Shown here: in pieces, positions 1 through 9,453 of the stretch
Position numbering within the stretch: position 1 is the first letter of the stretch
Layout: every line of letters begins with the position of its first letter
Assembly: GCA_944321085.1 (NCBI GenBank)
Contig: CALUJY010000011.1
Coordinates: forward strand, 1-64,000
DNA length: 64,000 nucleotides
Source: an uncultured Barnesiella sp.
GTDB lineage: Bacteria > Bacteroidota > Bacteroidia > Bacteroidales > Barnesiellaceae_A
Reading direction: 5' to 3'
The notes under the pieces: generated by a model
Seen by the model: only the letters and a program-made list of their open reading frames with translations
Told to the model about the DNA's origin: nothing
The model's database searches: none
Program-made: the position numbers and the translations under genes

Positions 1-41
1 CTTGCTCAAGACAGTTAAAGGGTTCTGCTGTCTTATGCAAG
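1..41. repeat. Imperfect inverted repeat (hairpin) upstream of the first gene
   Basis: Arms at 1-14 and 28-41 pair at 12 of 14 positions around a 13-base loop. It lies about 45 bases before the start codon at 87. No T-run follows on the plus strand, so it could be the terminator of a gene outside the window, a 5' leader hairpin or an operator. The sequence does not decide between these. Confidence 0.5.
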
Positions 42-86
42 AAATAAAAAATGGAATTGATAGAACCCACCTATAATTAAACAAAC

Positions 87-2612
87 ATGAAAACAAGAAA
101 CTTACTTTTCTGTTTGCTGTCGTGCTTAATAGGCACCGGTGCAGCTTTCGCTCAGGAGGAGACAACGGTATTTTCCGAGACTTTTGATACCTCTGAGAGT
201 TTCTCAAAATTTACTGTCATAGATGTAGCGCAGGATTCCGAGACTTGGCTATACTATACTATCAAGAATTGCGCGAGGGCAAGTGTGTTGTTCAATACAA
301 ACGACGATTACTTGATAACCCCGGTTTTCAGTGTGACCGAAGGTAATACATATAAAATATATTTTTCGCTTTGTGGAAAGAAAGCCAAAATGAAATTGTG
401 TTACGGAAGCAGTGCCACTGTCGAAGGTATGGCCGAGCATACGCTGATGGAGGAAACGGTTTTCGATGGTGTCGAAGATACATATTGTTACGAATTTGTC
501 AGCGATTATACGGGCGACTGCTATATAGGCTTCCATGCTTCGAGTGGTGAAATGCTGACGTCAACCCTCGATATAGATGATATAATCATTACCGAGACAG
601 CGAAGCCGCAAGATGATACTCCTCTGTTGTATGGTACTATTGTAGGCTCTGACTTGGATAGCTTCACGGCCGGTATATACTCATTCACTCCTACACAAGA
701 GATAGAGTTGCAGGCGGTATATCAGCGCACCGATATGATAGCCAATGGCGGCGGATTTTATTGCGATGACAAATATTACTGTAACTACTATATGATATAT
801 GGCGCCGACATATTCTGTGCTCACCATATATATGACTTCGAGACCGGTAGCCTATCTACTGTGTTGAATGTGGGAAAAGAGTATGTTGCATCGGATGCAG
901 CATATGATGCTACGACCGATCTTGTATATTGTTGTCAGATGCTCAACGATAATACCTTTGCATTGAGTACCATTGATCGTGAGACCGGAGAAAAACATCC
1001 GATAGCAGCTATGGAACACATGGCTGTTATTGCTATTGATGCCGATGGGAAAATATATGGTATCTCGGGAGATGGCATTCTTTATGAGATCAACAAAACG
1101 GATGCGTCGCTGCGTTACATAGGCGATACCCAATTAAGAGGAATGGGATTGCTGGTACAATCGGGTACTATCGACCCTGTGACAGGGCGTTTCTTCTGGG
1201 CAATGTCAACAGATAACGGGAGTGGACTGTATGAGGTAAACAAGGAGACTGCCGAAACTACGTTGATAGGAAACTTCCCGAATAATGAGCGCATGAGCGG
1301 TTTGTTTACCCGAAGCGCTTATTTTGCACCCGAAGCTTGCGATACAGTGAGCGGATTAAATGTAGAGTTTGTCAATGCCGATTTGCAAGGGCTCGTTACG
1401 TTTGCTGCTCCTACTGTCGATTTGGAGGGTAATTCGTTGAGTGCTCCTATGGATGTAAAGATTTATGTCGATTATCAATTGCAGAAGGAGTTGACCGCCG
1501 TTGAACCCGGTAGCTTGCAGTCTGTACCTGTAAGTGTCGATGAGGAAGGATGGCATGTATTTGTTGTTACGACAAGCAACGAAGCCGGTAATGGTAAGGC
1601 TGCCAACGAAAGGGTGTATGTAGGTAATGATACGCCTTCGCCGGTTACTAACGTGACACTTGTCAATGAAGGACTTAATATGCACGTTACGTGGTCGCCC
1701 TCGACGGGTGGCGTCAACGGCGGGTATATTGACGAAAATGCTCTTACATATTACGTTATGCGTTATCCCGACTATGTTATTATTGCCGATAATCTGACGA
1801 CAACCGAGTTTACCGATGTGCTTCAAACAGACGAAATGACTACATACAGCTATGGCGTTGTGGCACAAGCGCATGGAAAGGAGAGCGAGATGATAGTTAG
1901 CAATTTTGTTACCGTAGGTGACGAAAAGGCAATTCCCTTTATGGAAACATTTGAAATACCGCAGACCTTTGCTAATTGGACAATCGTTGATGCCAATAAT
2001 GACGGTTATACATGGCGATACTCTACCGAGTTGCGTGCGGCTATTTATGAATGGAGTTTATCGGACGACTTTGCCGATGATTGGTTGATAAGTCCTCCGT
2101 TTACATTGGAAGCAGGATACGAATATCACTTCTCGATAGATGCTGTGAATTCTATATCCAACCAGATAGAAAAGATGGAAGTCTTCTTAGGAACGGATGT
2201 AACAGTCGAAAGCATGACACGTCCGTTGATACCGATTACTGATATAGATTGCGTCGGTGAATACATACGGTTAACCGAGTCATTTAAGGAAGAAACGGGC
2301 GGTAAATATCGTATAGGTATTCACGTATGCAGCGAGACGCATATCGGTGACTTGGTCGTAAAGAATATAGGTATGGAAAAAGGTAACAGTGGTATAGATG
2401 TTATCTCTGATACCGACTTGTTGCACATTACAGTTGTCGATGGCCGATTGTGTGTTGACAATCGTACGGCTACTGCTGCGGCGGTATATTCTATCGACGG
2501 TGTTTGCCGGGCTAATGTACAGGCCGGTCAGTATGGCGAATGGGATTTGCCGGCCGGTATATATATCGTAAAATCGGCAAATAGTGTGCAGAAAGTATTG
2601 GTGCGTAAGTGA
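87..2612 (+). CDS. Secreted modular protein with two choice-of-anchor-J-like domains, Fn3-like modules and a T9SS-like C-terminal sorting domain
   Basis: The 841-residue product starts with a clear signal peptide (cleavage near residue 22, after AFA). Residues ~25-165 and ~615-760 are two related jelly-roll-like modules with the FSETFD/FMETFE openings and the D-W/Y-LI(S/T)P signature of choice-of-anchor J domains. Residues ~180-420 have an irregular beta-propeller-like texture (repeated IYGI, YEIN, YEVN segments). Residues ~430-610 look like two fibronectin type III-like modules. The last ~75 residues (GRLCVDN..AVYSIDG..LPAGIYIVKS..QKVLVRK) match the type A sorting domain of the Bacteroidota type IX secretion system. 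It is therefore probably exported and attached at, or released from, the cell surface. The ligand is unknown. It is monocistronic and ends at a strong hairpin. Confidence 0.8.
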   Translation: MKTRNLLFCLLSCLIGTGAAFAQEETTVFSETFDTSESFSKFTVIDVAQDSETWLYYTIKNCARASVLFNTNDDYLITPVFSVTEGNTYKIYFSLCGKKAKMKLCYGSSATVEGMAEHTLMEETVFDGVEDTYCYEFVSDYTGDCYIGFHASSGEMLTSTLDIDDIIITETAKPQDDTPLLYGTIVGSDLDSFTAGIYSFTPTQEIELQAVYQRTDMIANGGGFYCDDKYYCNYYMIYGADIFCAHHIYDFETGSLSTVLNVGKEYVASDAAYDATTDLVYCCQMLNDNTFALSTIDRETGEKHPIAAMEHMAVIAIDADGKIYGISGDGILYEINKTDASLRYIGDTQLRGMGLLVQSGTIDPVTGRFFWAMSTDNGSGLYEVNKETAETTLIGNFPNNERMSGLFTRSAYFAPEACDTVSGLNVEFVNADLQGLVTFAAPTVDLEGNSLSAPMDVKIYVDYQLQKELTAVEPGSLQSVPVSVDEEGWHVFVVTTSNEAGNGKAANERVYVGNDTPSPVTNVTLVNEGLNMHVTWSPSTGGVNGGYIDENALTYYVMRYPDYVIIADNLTTTEFTDVLQTDEMTTYSYGVVAQAHGKESEMIVSNFVTVGDEKAIPFMETFEIPQTFANWTIVDANNDGYTWRYSTELRAAIYEWSLSDDFADDWLISPPFTLEAGYEYHFSIDAVNSISNQIEKMEVFLGTDVTVESMTRPLIPITDIDCVGEYIRLTESFKEETGGKYRIGIHVCSETHIGDLVVKNIGMEKGNSGIDVISDTDLLHITVVDGRLCVDNRTATAAAVYSIDGVCRANVQAGQYGEWDLPAGIYIVKSANSVQKVLVRK

Positions 2613-2674
2613 TATATTTTTAGTATCTTCTTTTGGGGCTGTGTGTAATAAATATTGCCACAGTCCTAAATTCA

Positions 2675-2716
2675 AAAAACAGAGCTGCGCCTCATCGAAG
2701 GCGCAGCTCTGTTTTT
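2675..2716. terminator. Bidirectional intrinsic terminator between gene 87-2612 and dnaA
   Basis: A perfect 18-bp stem (2675-2692 with 2699-2716) closes a 6-base loop. An A-run on the left arm pairs with a T-run on the right, so it can stop transcription on both strands. It sits between two convergent genes. Confidence 0.9.
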
Positions 2717-2756
2717 ATATCGAACCGATGCTGATATTCTTGTGTTCGAGAATGTG

Positions 2757-4157
2757 TCAGGCCGTCATCATCTGTTCTATTTCGTTTACCGACTTTTGCA
2801 GCTCCTTGTCAACCTGTAATTGTCCTTCTATAGTCTTGCAGGCATACAATACGGTGGCATGGTCGTAACGGCCGAGCAGCGAACCTATGCTGGCGAGTGC
2901 CGTAGAGGTATGTTTCTTGCTCAGGTACATAGCTACCTGCCTTGCAACGACTACTTCGCGTTTGCGTGAACGCATCACCAATTTATCGGGCTTGATATTA
3001 TAGTAGTTGCATACGGCGTTCTTGATAGAGTCGATTGTAATCTGTTTTTTCACCATACGCACGCTGCGGGCGAGTACCTGTTCGGCGAGTTCGAGCGTAA
3101 TGTCGCGGTTGAATGCCATAGCGTGTGCCATAAGCGAGACGATGGTGCCTTCCAAATCGCGCACGTTGTCGGTGACATTGCGGGCGATATAATCGACGAT
3201 TTCGTCTGAGATAACCAGTCCGTCGCGCTCTATCTTGTTGTGGAGAATATCGCGACGCAGAGAGTAGTCAGGACGTTCTACTTCAACCTGCAAGCCCCAT
3301 TTGAATCGTGTGAGCAGGCGCGGCACGATGCCTTCGAGCTCTACGGGCGGACGGTCGCAGGTGAGAACCAACTGCTTGCCGTTGAGATGGAGGTGGTTGA
3401 ATATGTGGAAGAACGTGTTTTGCGTCTGTATTTTCCCGGCAAACTCCTGTATGTCGTCCATCAACAGAACATCGATACTTTGATAGAAGTTGATAAAGTT
3501 GTTCAGTTGGTTGTGTACGACAGCGGTGGTATATTGCTGTTGGAACAGGTTGGCCGAGAGATATAGCACGCGTGCGCGCGGGTTCTGTTCTTTGATTTTT
3601 ATTCCTATGGCTTGTATCAGGTGGGTTTTCCCAACGCCCGACTCACCATAGACAAACATGGGGTTGAAAGGGTTGTGACCCGGCGATGCGGCAACAGCCT
3701 CGCCGGTAATGCGTGCAACCTTGTTACTGTCGCTGGTGTAGTAATTTTCGAAGGTATAATAAGGATTGAGCTGCGAGTCGAGGTCTTCGTATTCGGGAGT
3801 TTGGAACGGACTGAGTGGTTGTGCGGGAAGAGCCTGACGAATATTGCGTGACACCGTAGCCGATTTCTCGGGCGATGACACATTGACCGTAGCGATAGGA
3901 TTTTCTACTACCGTTACCTTGTAATATAATTTGATGCCTTTGCCATAGACACGTGTGATGACGGGGCGTAGCAACTCCGTGTAGTTTTCCTCGATATACT
4001 CTTGGAAAAAGTGGGAGGGGACTTGTAATACAAGCTCGCCATTCTCGAAAGAAAACGACTTGATGGGTACGAACCATTTTTCGTAGGCCACCTCTTCGAC
4101 GTTATCTTTTATGATAGCGAGGCATTTGTCCCATAAAGCGATATGTTCCAAACTCAT
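2757..4157 (-). CDS. dnaA: Chromosomal replication initiator protein DnaA
   Basis: DnaA, 466 residues, the usual length. Domain I spans about residues 1-85, followed by a short linker. The AAA+ domain starts near 130, with Walker A GESGVGKT at ~170-177 and Walker B LLMDDIQ near 230. Domain IV at the C-terminus carries the DnaA-box-binding helix-turn-helix signature (GRYDHATVLYACKTI near residue 430). The protein binds DnaA boxes in an ATP-dependent way and opens the replication origin. It stands alone between a convergent secreted-protein gene and the mlaD-like gene. The 357-base region in front of it shows no canonical TTATCCACA boxes, so an adjacent oriC cannot be claimed. Confidence 0.98.
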   Translation of the reverse strand: MSLEHIALWDKCLAIIKDNVEEVAYEKWFVPIKSFSFENGELVLQVPSHFFQEYIEENYTELLRPVITRVYGKGIKLYYKVTVVENPIATVNVSSPEKSATVSRNIRQALPAQPLSPFQTPEYEDLDSQLNPYYTFENYYTSDSNKVARITGEAVAASPGHNPFNPMFVYGESGVGKTHLIQAIGIKIKEQNPRARVLYLSANLFQQQYTTAVVHNQLNNFINFYQSIDVLLMDDIQEFAGKIQTQNTFFHIFNHLHLNGKQLVLTCDRPPVELEGIVPRLLTRFKWGLQVEVERPDYSLRRDILHNKIERDGLVISDEIVDYIARNVTDNVRDLEGTIVSLMAHAMAFNRDITLELAEQVLARSVRMVKKQITIDSIKNAVCNYYNIKPDKLVMRSRKREVVVARQVAMYLSKKHTSTALASIGSLLGRYDHATVLYACKTIEGQLQVDKELQKSVNEIEQMMTA

Positions 4158-4514
4158 TTCTTTTTTTCTGTATTATACCTTTTGTATAGAGGGCGTTTTT
4201 CCTCCTACAAAATTCTAATATATTTTCTGCAAAATCAAATGCCTAAAAATTTGCATTTTAACAATTAAATACAATCGCCTATTCTTCAATCACTTACAAC
4301 ACCTCGTTGTATAAACGATAAAATGGGCGAGGCAATTTTGTTATTTATATGGTTCTCAGTTATTTGCTTCGACGCCTCGCGAGACCACCCCATTCGACAT
4401 TACAAAAATGTTTCCCAAAAGTATCGTGAGAGTAACCCGAAAAGGGGCAATTCAAATTTTTTGTTGACGACTTCTTATTTATACAAATTCTAAATAAATA
4501 AAATCGGCGTGACA
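4158..4514. other. AT-rich 357-bp intergenic leader between mlaD-like gene and dnaA
   Basis: No ORF or RNA gene is recognised. On the minus strand there is a TAnnTTTG-type box (TACTTTTG, 4416-4423) that could start a long dnaA leader. Between it and dnaA lies an inverted repeat, GCGAGGC at 4327-4333 with GCCTCGC at 4374-4380, which extends imperfectly outward (AATGGG / CCCATT). A short AT-only inverted repeat (4475-4482 with 4494-4501) lies downstream of the mlaD-like gene. No consensus DnaA boxes were seen. Confidence 0.5.
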
Positions 4515-5396
4515 TCAGAAAATCGAGAAGTGTACATACCGTTTGGGACGGAGTCGTATATCTATCAGAAGCGAGTCGAGGCTGCCTACTGTACCGGTGA
4601 GTCTGTCATAGAGGTAGCGGTCGTTCAGAAGCAGTCCTAATGTATTGTCGGTGGCATTGAGACGTGCAGTTGTAAGCTCCAAGTTCCCTGCTATGCCGTT
4701 TACCGATGCTAAGGTGCTTTGCAAAGGCAGATTGTTGAGGGTGGTAGCAAACGTGTCAACACGACACAGTATGGTGTTGGCGGTAGATAGTACGGCAGGC
4801 ACGTCATTGCGCATCACGCGAGAAAGCGATTGTGACGAAGCGGCAAGGTCGGCCGTGATATTGTCCAGTCGCCCTATCGAAGTAGCGAGCGCCGGGTCGT
4901 TCACAAGTGTTTGCACGCCTGTGAGTATGCTGTCTAATTTGGGTATCAATGCCTCGATTTGCGGTATCATGGCCGATACGTTGTTGAGCATGCCGCTCTC
5001 GACAATTCCTTCTATAACGTCGCCTGAGGAGTAGTATTCGCTCACATAGGGGTTCATCTCTATGATTATAGAGGCGTTGCCCAAAAGGCTCTTCGAGAGG
5101 ATAATTTTGCTGCCTTTGGGAATTCGCAACTGTTTGTCGAGATTGAGCATTACACGTACTTGGCCGTTGTTTTCGTAATCGTACTGCATTTCATGTACAA
5201 GTCCTACCTTGAAGCCTTCTACCGTCACGGGCGACGATACCATAAGGTCTTGTACGTTATTGAAGGTCACGTAGTAATGGTTGGCCGGCTTCATTACGTT
5301 GATGCCTTTGAGGAATTGTATGCCCACATAGAGCACTATGAGACTCAGTATGACCGAAAGAGCTATCTTGACTTCTTTGGTGAAAAATTTTTTCAT
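4515..5396 (-). CDS. mlaD: MCE/MlaD family lipid-transport substrate-binding protein
   Basis: The 293-residue product has one N-terminal membrane anchor (residues ~8-30) and then an MCE domain (~38-115), including the typical 'VTVEGFKVGLV' turn. The remainder is a long helical region with few aromatic residues. In this family the MCE domain forms a hexameric ring on the periplasmic side of the inner membrane and passes phospholipids for an MlaFEDB-like ABC system. The ATPase and permease partners are not next to it here. It follows the amidase gene by 87 bases on the same strand, so co-transcription is likely. I infer the mla name from the domain only. Confidence 0.85.
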   Translation of the reverse strand: MKKFFTKEVKIALSVILSLIVLYVGIQFLKGINVMKPANHYYVTFNNVQDLMVSSPVTVEGFKVGLVHEMQYDYENNGQVRVMLNLDKQLRIPKGSKIILSKSLLGNASIIIEMNPYVSEYYSSGDVIEGIVESGMLNNVSAMIPQIEALIPKLDSILTGVQTLVNDPALATSIGRLDNITADLAASSQSLSRVMRNDVPAVLSTANTILCRVDTFATTLNNLPLQSTLASVNGIAGNLELTTARLNATDNTLGLLLNDRYLYDRLTGTVGSLDSLLIDIRLRPKRYVHFSIF

Positions 5397-5483
5397 ATCT
5401 CCGTTTTCTTTGTATGCCCTGATGAGGGGCGGGTTGATTGTTTTTTGTTTCTGTTACGGTGTCTTAGAGTGCCTATAAGGCGG

Positions 5484-6635
5484 CTACTGCACTCGTTTGC
5501 CGTCGCGCATGGCAATGATAAAAGCGTCCTTAAAGAGCTTTCGCACTTTTTGGAAGTCGGCTTCTATCCCCTTGCGGCTTGTGGAGGCGCCATAAGTATA
5601 TTTGTAGTATCCTTTTTCGTAATAGACTTCTACGGGCGACAGCCCTTTGAACTCTTTGCTGTTCTTGCTCAGTTTGTGGGGCAATGCCATAAATTGTACT
5701 TTATAGACTGTTTCTCCCGTTTGTGCGGCCGGTGTGTTGTCGGATTCCTCACTCTCATCGGCCTCGTCGGCAGCAGTATCGTCTGTGACGGTCGATGGGT
5801 CGGGACGTTTCTTTATCTTCGACAGATCGATGTTTTCGCCGTCGTAACTTGCTTTGTAAGAGGCAAATGCGTTGTAAATCGACTGCGCCATCTCTTGTTG
5901 TCCTTTCTCTGACAACATATATTTTTCTTGCGTGGGGTTGCAAATAAAGTCGAGCTCTATCAGCACCGACGGCATGCTGGTGCGGGCAAGGACATAAAAG
6001 ATATTTTGTCTTACGCCGCGGTCTTTACGGCCCGCTACGCTCGACAACTCGTCTTGTACCAGTCCGGCAAAGGCGATGCTTTGGTCGCGATAGACATCTT
6101 GCATGGTCTCGAAGATGATATACGACTCGGGCGAGTTGGGGTCGAACCCTTCGTATTTGGTTGTGTAGTCGTCTTCGAGCATGATGACGGCATTTTCACG
6201 CTGGGCTATTTCGAGATTTTGTTTTGAACGTGCCAAACCTAATACGTAAGTCGAGGCTCCGCGTATCGTCTTTCTGTTTTTGTTCTTTTTGGAGACAGAG
6301 TTGGCATGTATCGAGATGAAGAGGTCGCCATGATTTTTGTGGGCTATATCGGTACGCTCTTTCAGTCCGATGAATACGTCGGTTTTGCGTGTGTAGCACA
6401 CTTTCACGTTAGGCATATTCTTCTCTATGAGTGCGCCCACCTTCAACGCCACACCCAGATTGATGTTCTTTTCTTTACCCTTTACGCCTATGGCGCCGGC
6501 ATCTTTACCGCCGTGACCGGGGTCTAATACGATGACAAAATCTTTGGCCGATGCCGTCGTGGTAAACGGCGAGGGGCATAACCACAGAGATGCCAACAAC
6601 AAGGCACAAAGCCATCTGCTGTGCCGGTGAAACAT
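5484..6635 (-). CDS. N-acetylmuramoyl-L-alanine amidase (Amidase_3) with C-terminal SPOR-like domain
   Basis: A zinc-dependent cell-wall hydrolase of the AmiA/B/C type, which cuts the bond between MurNAc and L-Ala in peptidoglycan. With the chosen start the product is 383 residues with a signal peptide (~1-30). Visible residues are the Zn-binding His41 in DPGHGG, Glu55, a third ligand in SIHAN and the catalytic Glu in the IELDF motif. After an acidic linker, the last ~70 residues resemble a SPOR domain (peptidoglycan/septum binding). An in-frame ATG at 6692 lies on a TAnnTTTG promoter box and is unlikely to be used. The ATG at 6656 is possible. The one at 6635 has AAGG just before it and gives the cleanest signal peptide. 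Confidence 0.9.
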   Translation of the reverse strand: MFHRHSRWLCALLLASLWLCPSPFTTTASAKDFVIVLDPGHGGKDAGAIGVKGKEKNINLGVALKVGALIEKNMPNVKVCYTRKTDVFIGLKERTDIAHKNHGDLFISIHANSVSKKNKNRKTIRGASTYVLGLARSKQNLEIAQRENAVIMLEDDYTTKYEGFDPNSPESYIIFETMQDVYRDQSIAFAGLVQDELSSVAGRKDRGVRQNIFYVLARTSMPSVLIELDFICNPTQEKYMLSEKGQQEMAQSIYNAFASYKASYDGENIDLSKIKKRPDPSTVTDDTAADEADESEESDNTPAAQTGETVYKVQFMALPHKLSKNSKEFKGLSPVEVYYEKGYYKYTYGASTSRKGIEADFQKVRKLFKDAFIIAMRDGKRVQ

Positions 6636-6689
6636 CCTTATATTGAAACTGAACATGTTGCTGTGTCTGTATAGAGAAATAAAATCGGG

Positions 6690-6697
6690 CAAAATTA
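6690..6697 (-). promoter_or_regulatory. -7 promoter box for the amidase gene
   Basis: TAATTTTG on the minus strand matches the Bacteroidota -7 element TAnnTTTG. It lies 30-60 bases before the usable start codons. No TTTG was found at the right distance for -33, so this rests on one element. Confidence 0.45.
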
Positions 6698-6769
6698 CAA
6701 AAAAATGCCGATATAGCCGATGTCAGTTCCTGCAAATGTATTGTTTATGTATGCTAATTTAGGTATTTA

Positions 6770-7816
6770 TTAGTTCTTTCTGAGCAATGAAATTATGTCA
6801 TGAGCTCTTTCTGTTTTGTATTTACCACTTGTATCAAAAAGTGTACTGTTGATTAGTTTTTGGAGGGATTTGTTTGTTTTTGATTTTTGGATTATAGAAT
6901 CTATGTTTGATATTATAAAAATTTCATCGTGAAGATTCCATTTTCTCAAAATGTTAAGATATTTGGGCTCTAATCTATTGTTTATATCATTTATATAATT
7001 GAAATTGTCAATAAAATCAGTTGTTGCAATAGTATTAATTAAATCTAATAATGTCTGCATAGTTCCTGATGAACCTGATAATTTATCCCAAAGTTCCTCA
7101 GCAATTAACATTTCGTTTAATGCAAAACTTTTGCGTAGGTTAATCACCGTATTAGAAAATCTTTCTTTATTATATTCGGTACCATTGCCAGTTGGATCGA
7201 ACGGAAATCCTATATAGAATTTAACTTGTTTATGTGGATTAAGTCGTTGTAGTGCCGTTTTCCCTTCTAAAATCTTTTTCTTCTCACCTCTCATTTCGCC
7301 AGAATTGGGCTTTACTGATTTTAATTCTATTGCGATTATTTCATTATCTGTTTCATAATAAACATCGGCAGAAAATCCCGTTGCATATACTTCGTTTCCG
7401 TAATTTAAAGCATTTATTCGTTGTTCTTCATTTGCTACATTTGGAACGCATACATCATTGTAAAGATCGGATATGATATTAGTAATTTCTGTAGATTGAT
7501 GTTCTGTTATTTTAAGTAATCCTAATTTTTTGGAGGTATATTCTCTTTTTTCTCCATCAGATAATATATGGGCTGTTTTTTCGAAAAAAGTTTGTCCTAA
7601 TGTTGTACTTAGTCCATGTAGCCAGCTACTCATTGTTATAAAGTAGTTGATATCATTTATTTTGTCTTGGAGTTTATCTGCAAATGCTTTGAGGAATGCT
7701 GTGTGAAAAGGTGCATTTCTATTTCCTTCTGCATCAATAGGAAAGTTCTCAAATCTGGAATATAAAACATGTATTATGATTTGTGATATTCTTTCTATTT
7801 TAAAGTCTTCAATCAT
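6770..7816 (-). CDS. Type II restriction endonuclease, TdeIII-like
   Basis: The 348-residue product carries a PD-(D/E)XK nuclease core: an Asp in 'FSADVYY', then 'IAIELKSVKPNSGEMRGEK', giving the D...ExK arrangement. The KSVKPNSGEMRGEK stretch and overall length resemble the TdeIII family of type II enzymes, whose namesake from Treponema denticola cuts GGNCC. The recognition site here is not known. It starts 11 bases after the methyltransferase stop, so the pair forms one operon in the order methylase then nuclease, the safe order for entry into a new host. Base composition is clearly more AT-rich than both neighbours, which suggests transfer. Confidence 0.7.
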   Translation of the reverse strand: MIEDFKIERISQIIIHVLYSRFENFPIDAEGNRNAPFHTAFLKAFADKLQDKINDINYFITMSSWLHGLSTTLGQTFFEKTAHILSDGEKREYTSKKLGLLKITEHQSTEITNIISDLYNDVCVPNVANEEQRINALNYGNEVYATGFSADVYYETDNEIIAIELKSVKPNSGEMRGEKKKILEGKTALQRLNPHKQVKFYIGFPFDPTGNGTEYNKERFSNTVINLRKSFALNEMLIAEELWDKLSGSSGTMQTLLDLINTIATTDFIDNFNYINDINNRLEPKYLNILRKWNLHDEIFIISNIDSIIQKSKTNKSLQKLINSTLFDTSGKYKTERAHDIISLLRKN

Positions 7817-7827
7817 TTTTTTTAGTA

Positions 7828-9432
7828 TTAAGATGTTTTGTCTTTTAGATGAAATATTATTTCTGAGTATGCTCCTTTGTCTTTTTCCGTCCTATTTAGA
7901 ACAGGTCTCTTATATTGGTTTACAATTTGTAGTCCTGAATTTTCGGCGATAGATGGATATAGTCCATATTTGTCGTTGGCAACAAGGAAAATGTCAAAAT
8001 CGTCGGCAAGAAATTGTTTTGCATTATTTAGAACTGCTGAAATACCAATTACATAATTTTCTTTTGCCGTATTTCCTTGTCCTTTGTATAAAGGTCCTAT
8101 TTCTTGTTCATCGTTTCTTGTAAAACCGAAGAGGTCATATGCATATGCATGTTGTTCGTGATAATTTATAAGACCTACGTATGGTGGACTTGAAAAAATA
8201 CCTTTGATTTTATTTTTACAAATCAATTCATAAAAAGGCATGTTATATGTTTTAATTACATCGGGAATATTGATACTTCTACTATCTCCTGTGATACAAA
8301 GTTGGTAACTATTTGTTCGAATAAGAGAAAATTCATGTAATCTGTTAACAGTATCTTTGCTATATGTTTTCCACCATTTTAATATAGAGAAAATAGGCTT
8401 ACATATTTTCCCATGTTTTGCGCAATAGTATGTGTTGATAATAGGATCTTTGAGTGTAGCTAAATCGGCATGTGTAGTGGCTCGACAAGACCTCATAGTC
8501 CTACTTAGAACAATACACAAGATATTTTTTACAGATGTATTTTTAATTTTCTTTATTTCATTGAAAACAAAATCAATTTCTTCGCGGATGTGTTCTGTAT
8601 ACCATTTTTCTATAAAGCAATTAGCTGTTGGTTGTAGTAGCTTTATATCGTATTTTTGTACAAGCCTTTTATAAATTGGTAGGAATATTTCTTCTTTTTC
8701 TTGTCCATATTTTTCGCCATTGATTTCTTTTAATTGTACTTGCCGTTTGAAATCAGGAACAGGGAACCATTTGTTATTAAATTCATTTAGTTCGGCAGTA
8801 AGTTCTTTCTCAAAATCCGATGTATTATTTCTATTTGAAAAGGCCTCTAATAAATTTGTAATACGAAGAATTTCTTGAATCAATATATCTTCATCATATG
8901 GTGATATTTTGATATTTGAAATTAGGGTATTAAATGCTGATATGTCAACTCCAATAGCATTTATGCCAAGTTCATTTGCTTGAACTAACGTAGTACCGCT
9001 ACCGCAAAATGGATCTAAGATTATATCGCCTTTATGGAAATATATATTTTGTTTGAAATTATCAGTGTGGGAATCTAAGAAGTATTCTACTAATTGTGGA
9101 ATAAATTTCCCTTTATATGGATGCAAACGATGGACATGTTTAGTTGTTTCAGCCTCTTTCAAATTTTCGAATGATAGCGCCCAATTTAGGTCTGTACCAA
9201 GTTTCGTTTTCCAATTGAATTCCCGACTCCTTTTAAATGAATTGTAATATTGGATAAGTTCTTTTTTTGATATTAGTATAGAATTATCATCTCCTAACTT
9301 GCTAATTTTTCCGTAATTAATGAGATAAATTATATTTGCTGTGGTAACGTTTTTGCCTAAATATTCTGAAGCAAATTTGCTTGCTTCTTTTATATTTAGC
9401 AATTCATTTATTGTATCACTTTTAGAATCCAT
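7828..9432 (-). CDS. Site-specific DNA methyltransferase (N4-cytosine or N6-adenine type) of the R-M pair
   Basis: The 534-residue product has the SAM-binding motif I (DPFCGSGTT, ~140-150) well before the catalytic motif IV (SPPY, ~415), with a large insert between that presumably reads the target. SPPY indicates amino-methylation of cytosine N4 or adenine N6 rather than C5 methylation. The HRLHPYKGKFIPQ segment just before motif I is typical of this methylase group. The first ~65 residues look like a MerR/excisionase-style helix-turn-helix (NIKEASKFA...ISKKELIQYY), perhaps for autoregulation. It would protect host DNA from the nuclease encoded 11 bases downstream. The start at 9432 follows a consensus promoter by about 14 bases from the expected transcription start. 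Confidence 0.85.
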   Translation of the reverse strand: MDSKSDTINELLNIKEASKFASEYLGKNVTTANIIYLINYGKISKLGDDNSILISKKELIQYYNSFKRSREFNWKTKLGTDLNWALSFENLKEAETTKHVHRLHPYKGKFIPQLVEYFLDSHTDNFKQNIYFHKGDIILDPFCGSGTTLVQANELGINAIGVDISAFNTLISNIKISPYDEDILIQEILRITNLLEAFSNRNNTSDFEKELTAELNEFNNKWFPVPDFKRQVQLKEINGEKYGQEKEEIFLPIYKRLVQKYDIKLLQPTANCFIEKWYTEHIREEIDFVFNEIKKIKNTSVKNILCIVLSRTMRSCRATTHADLATLKDPIINTYYCAKHGKICKPIFSILKWWKTYSKDTVNRLHEFSLIRTNSYQLCITGDSRSINIPDVIKTYNMPFYELICKNKIKGIFSSPPYVGLINYHEQHAYAYDLFGFTRNDEQEIGPLYKGQGNTAKENYVIGISAVLNNAKQFLADDFDIFLVANDKYGLYPSIAENSGLQIVNQYKRPVLNRTEKDKGAYSEIIFHLKDKTS

Positions 9433-9453
9433 TATGAGAATATTTTAGCTATG

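Noticed and set aside
4158-4514. Possible replication origin next to dnaA
   Set aside because: The region is AT-rich but has no TTATCCACA-type boxes or repeat array; only very loose matches such as TTATACAAC. I could not do a GC-skew calculation.
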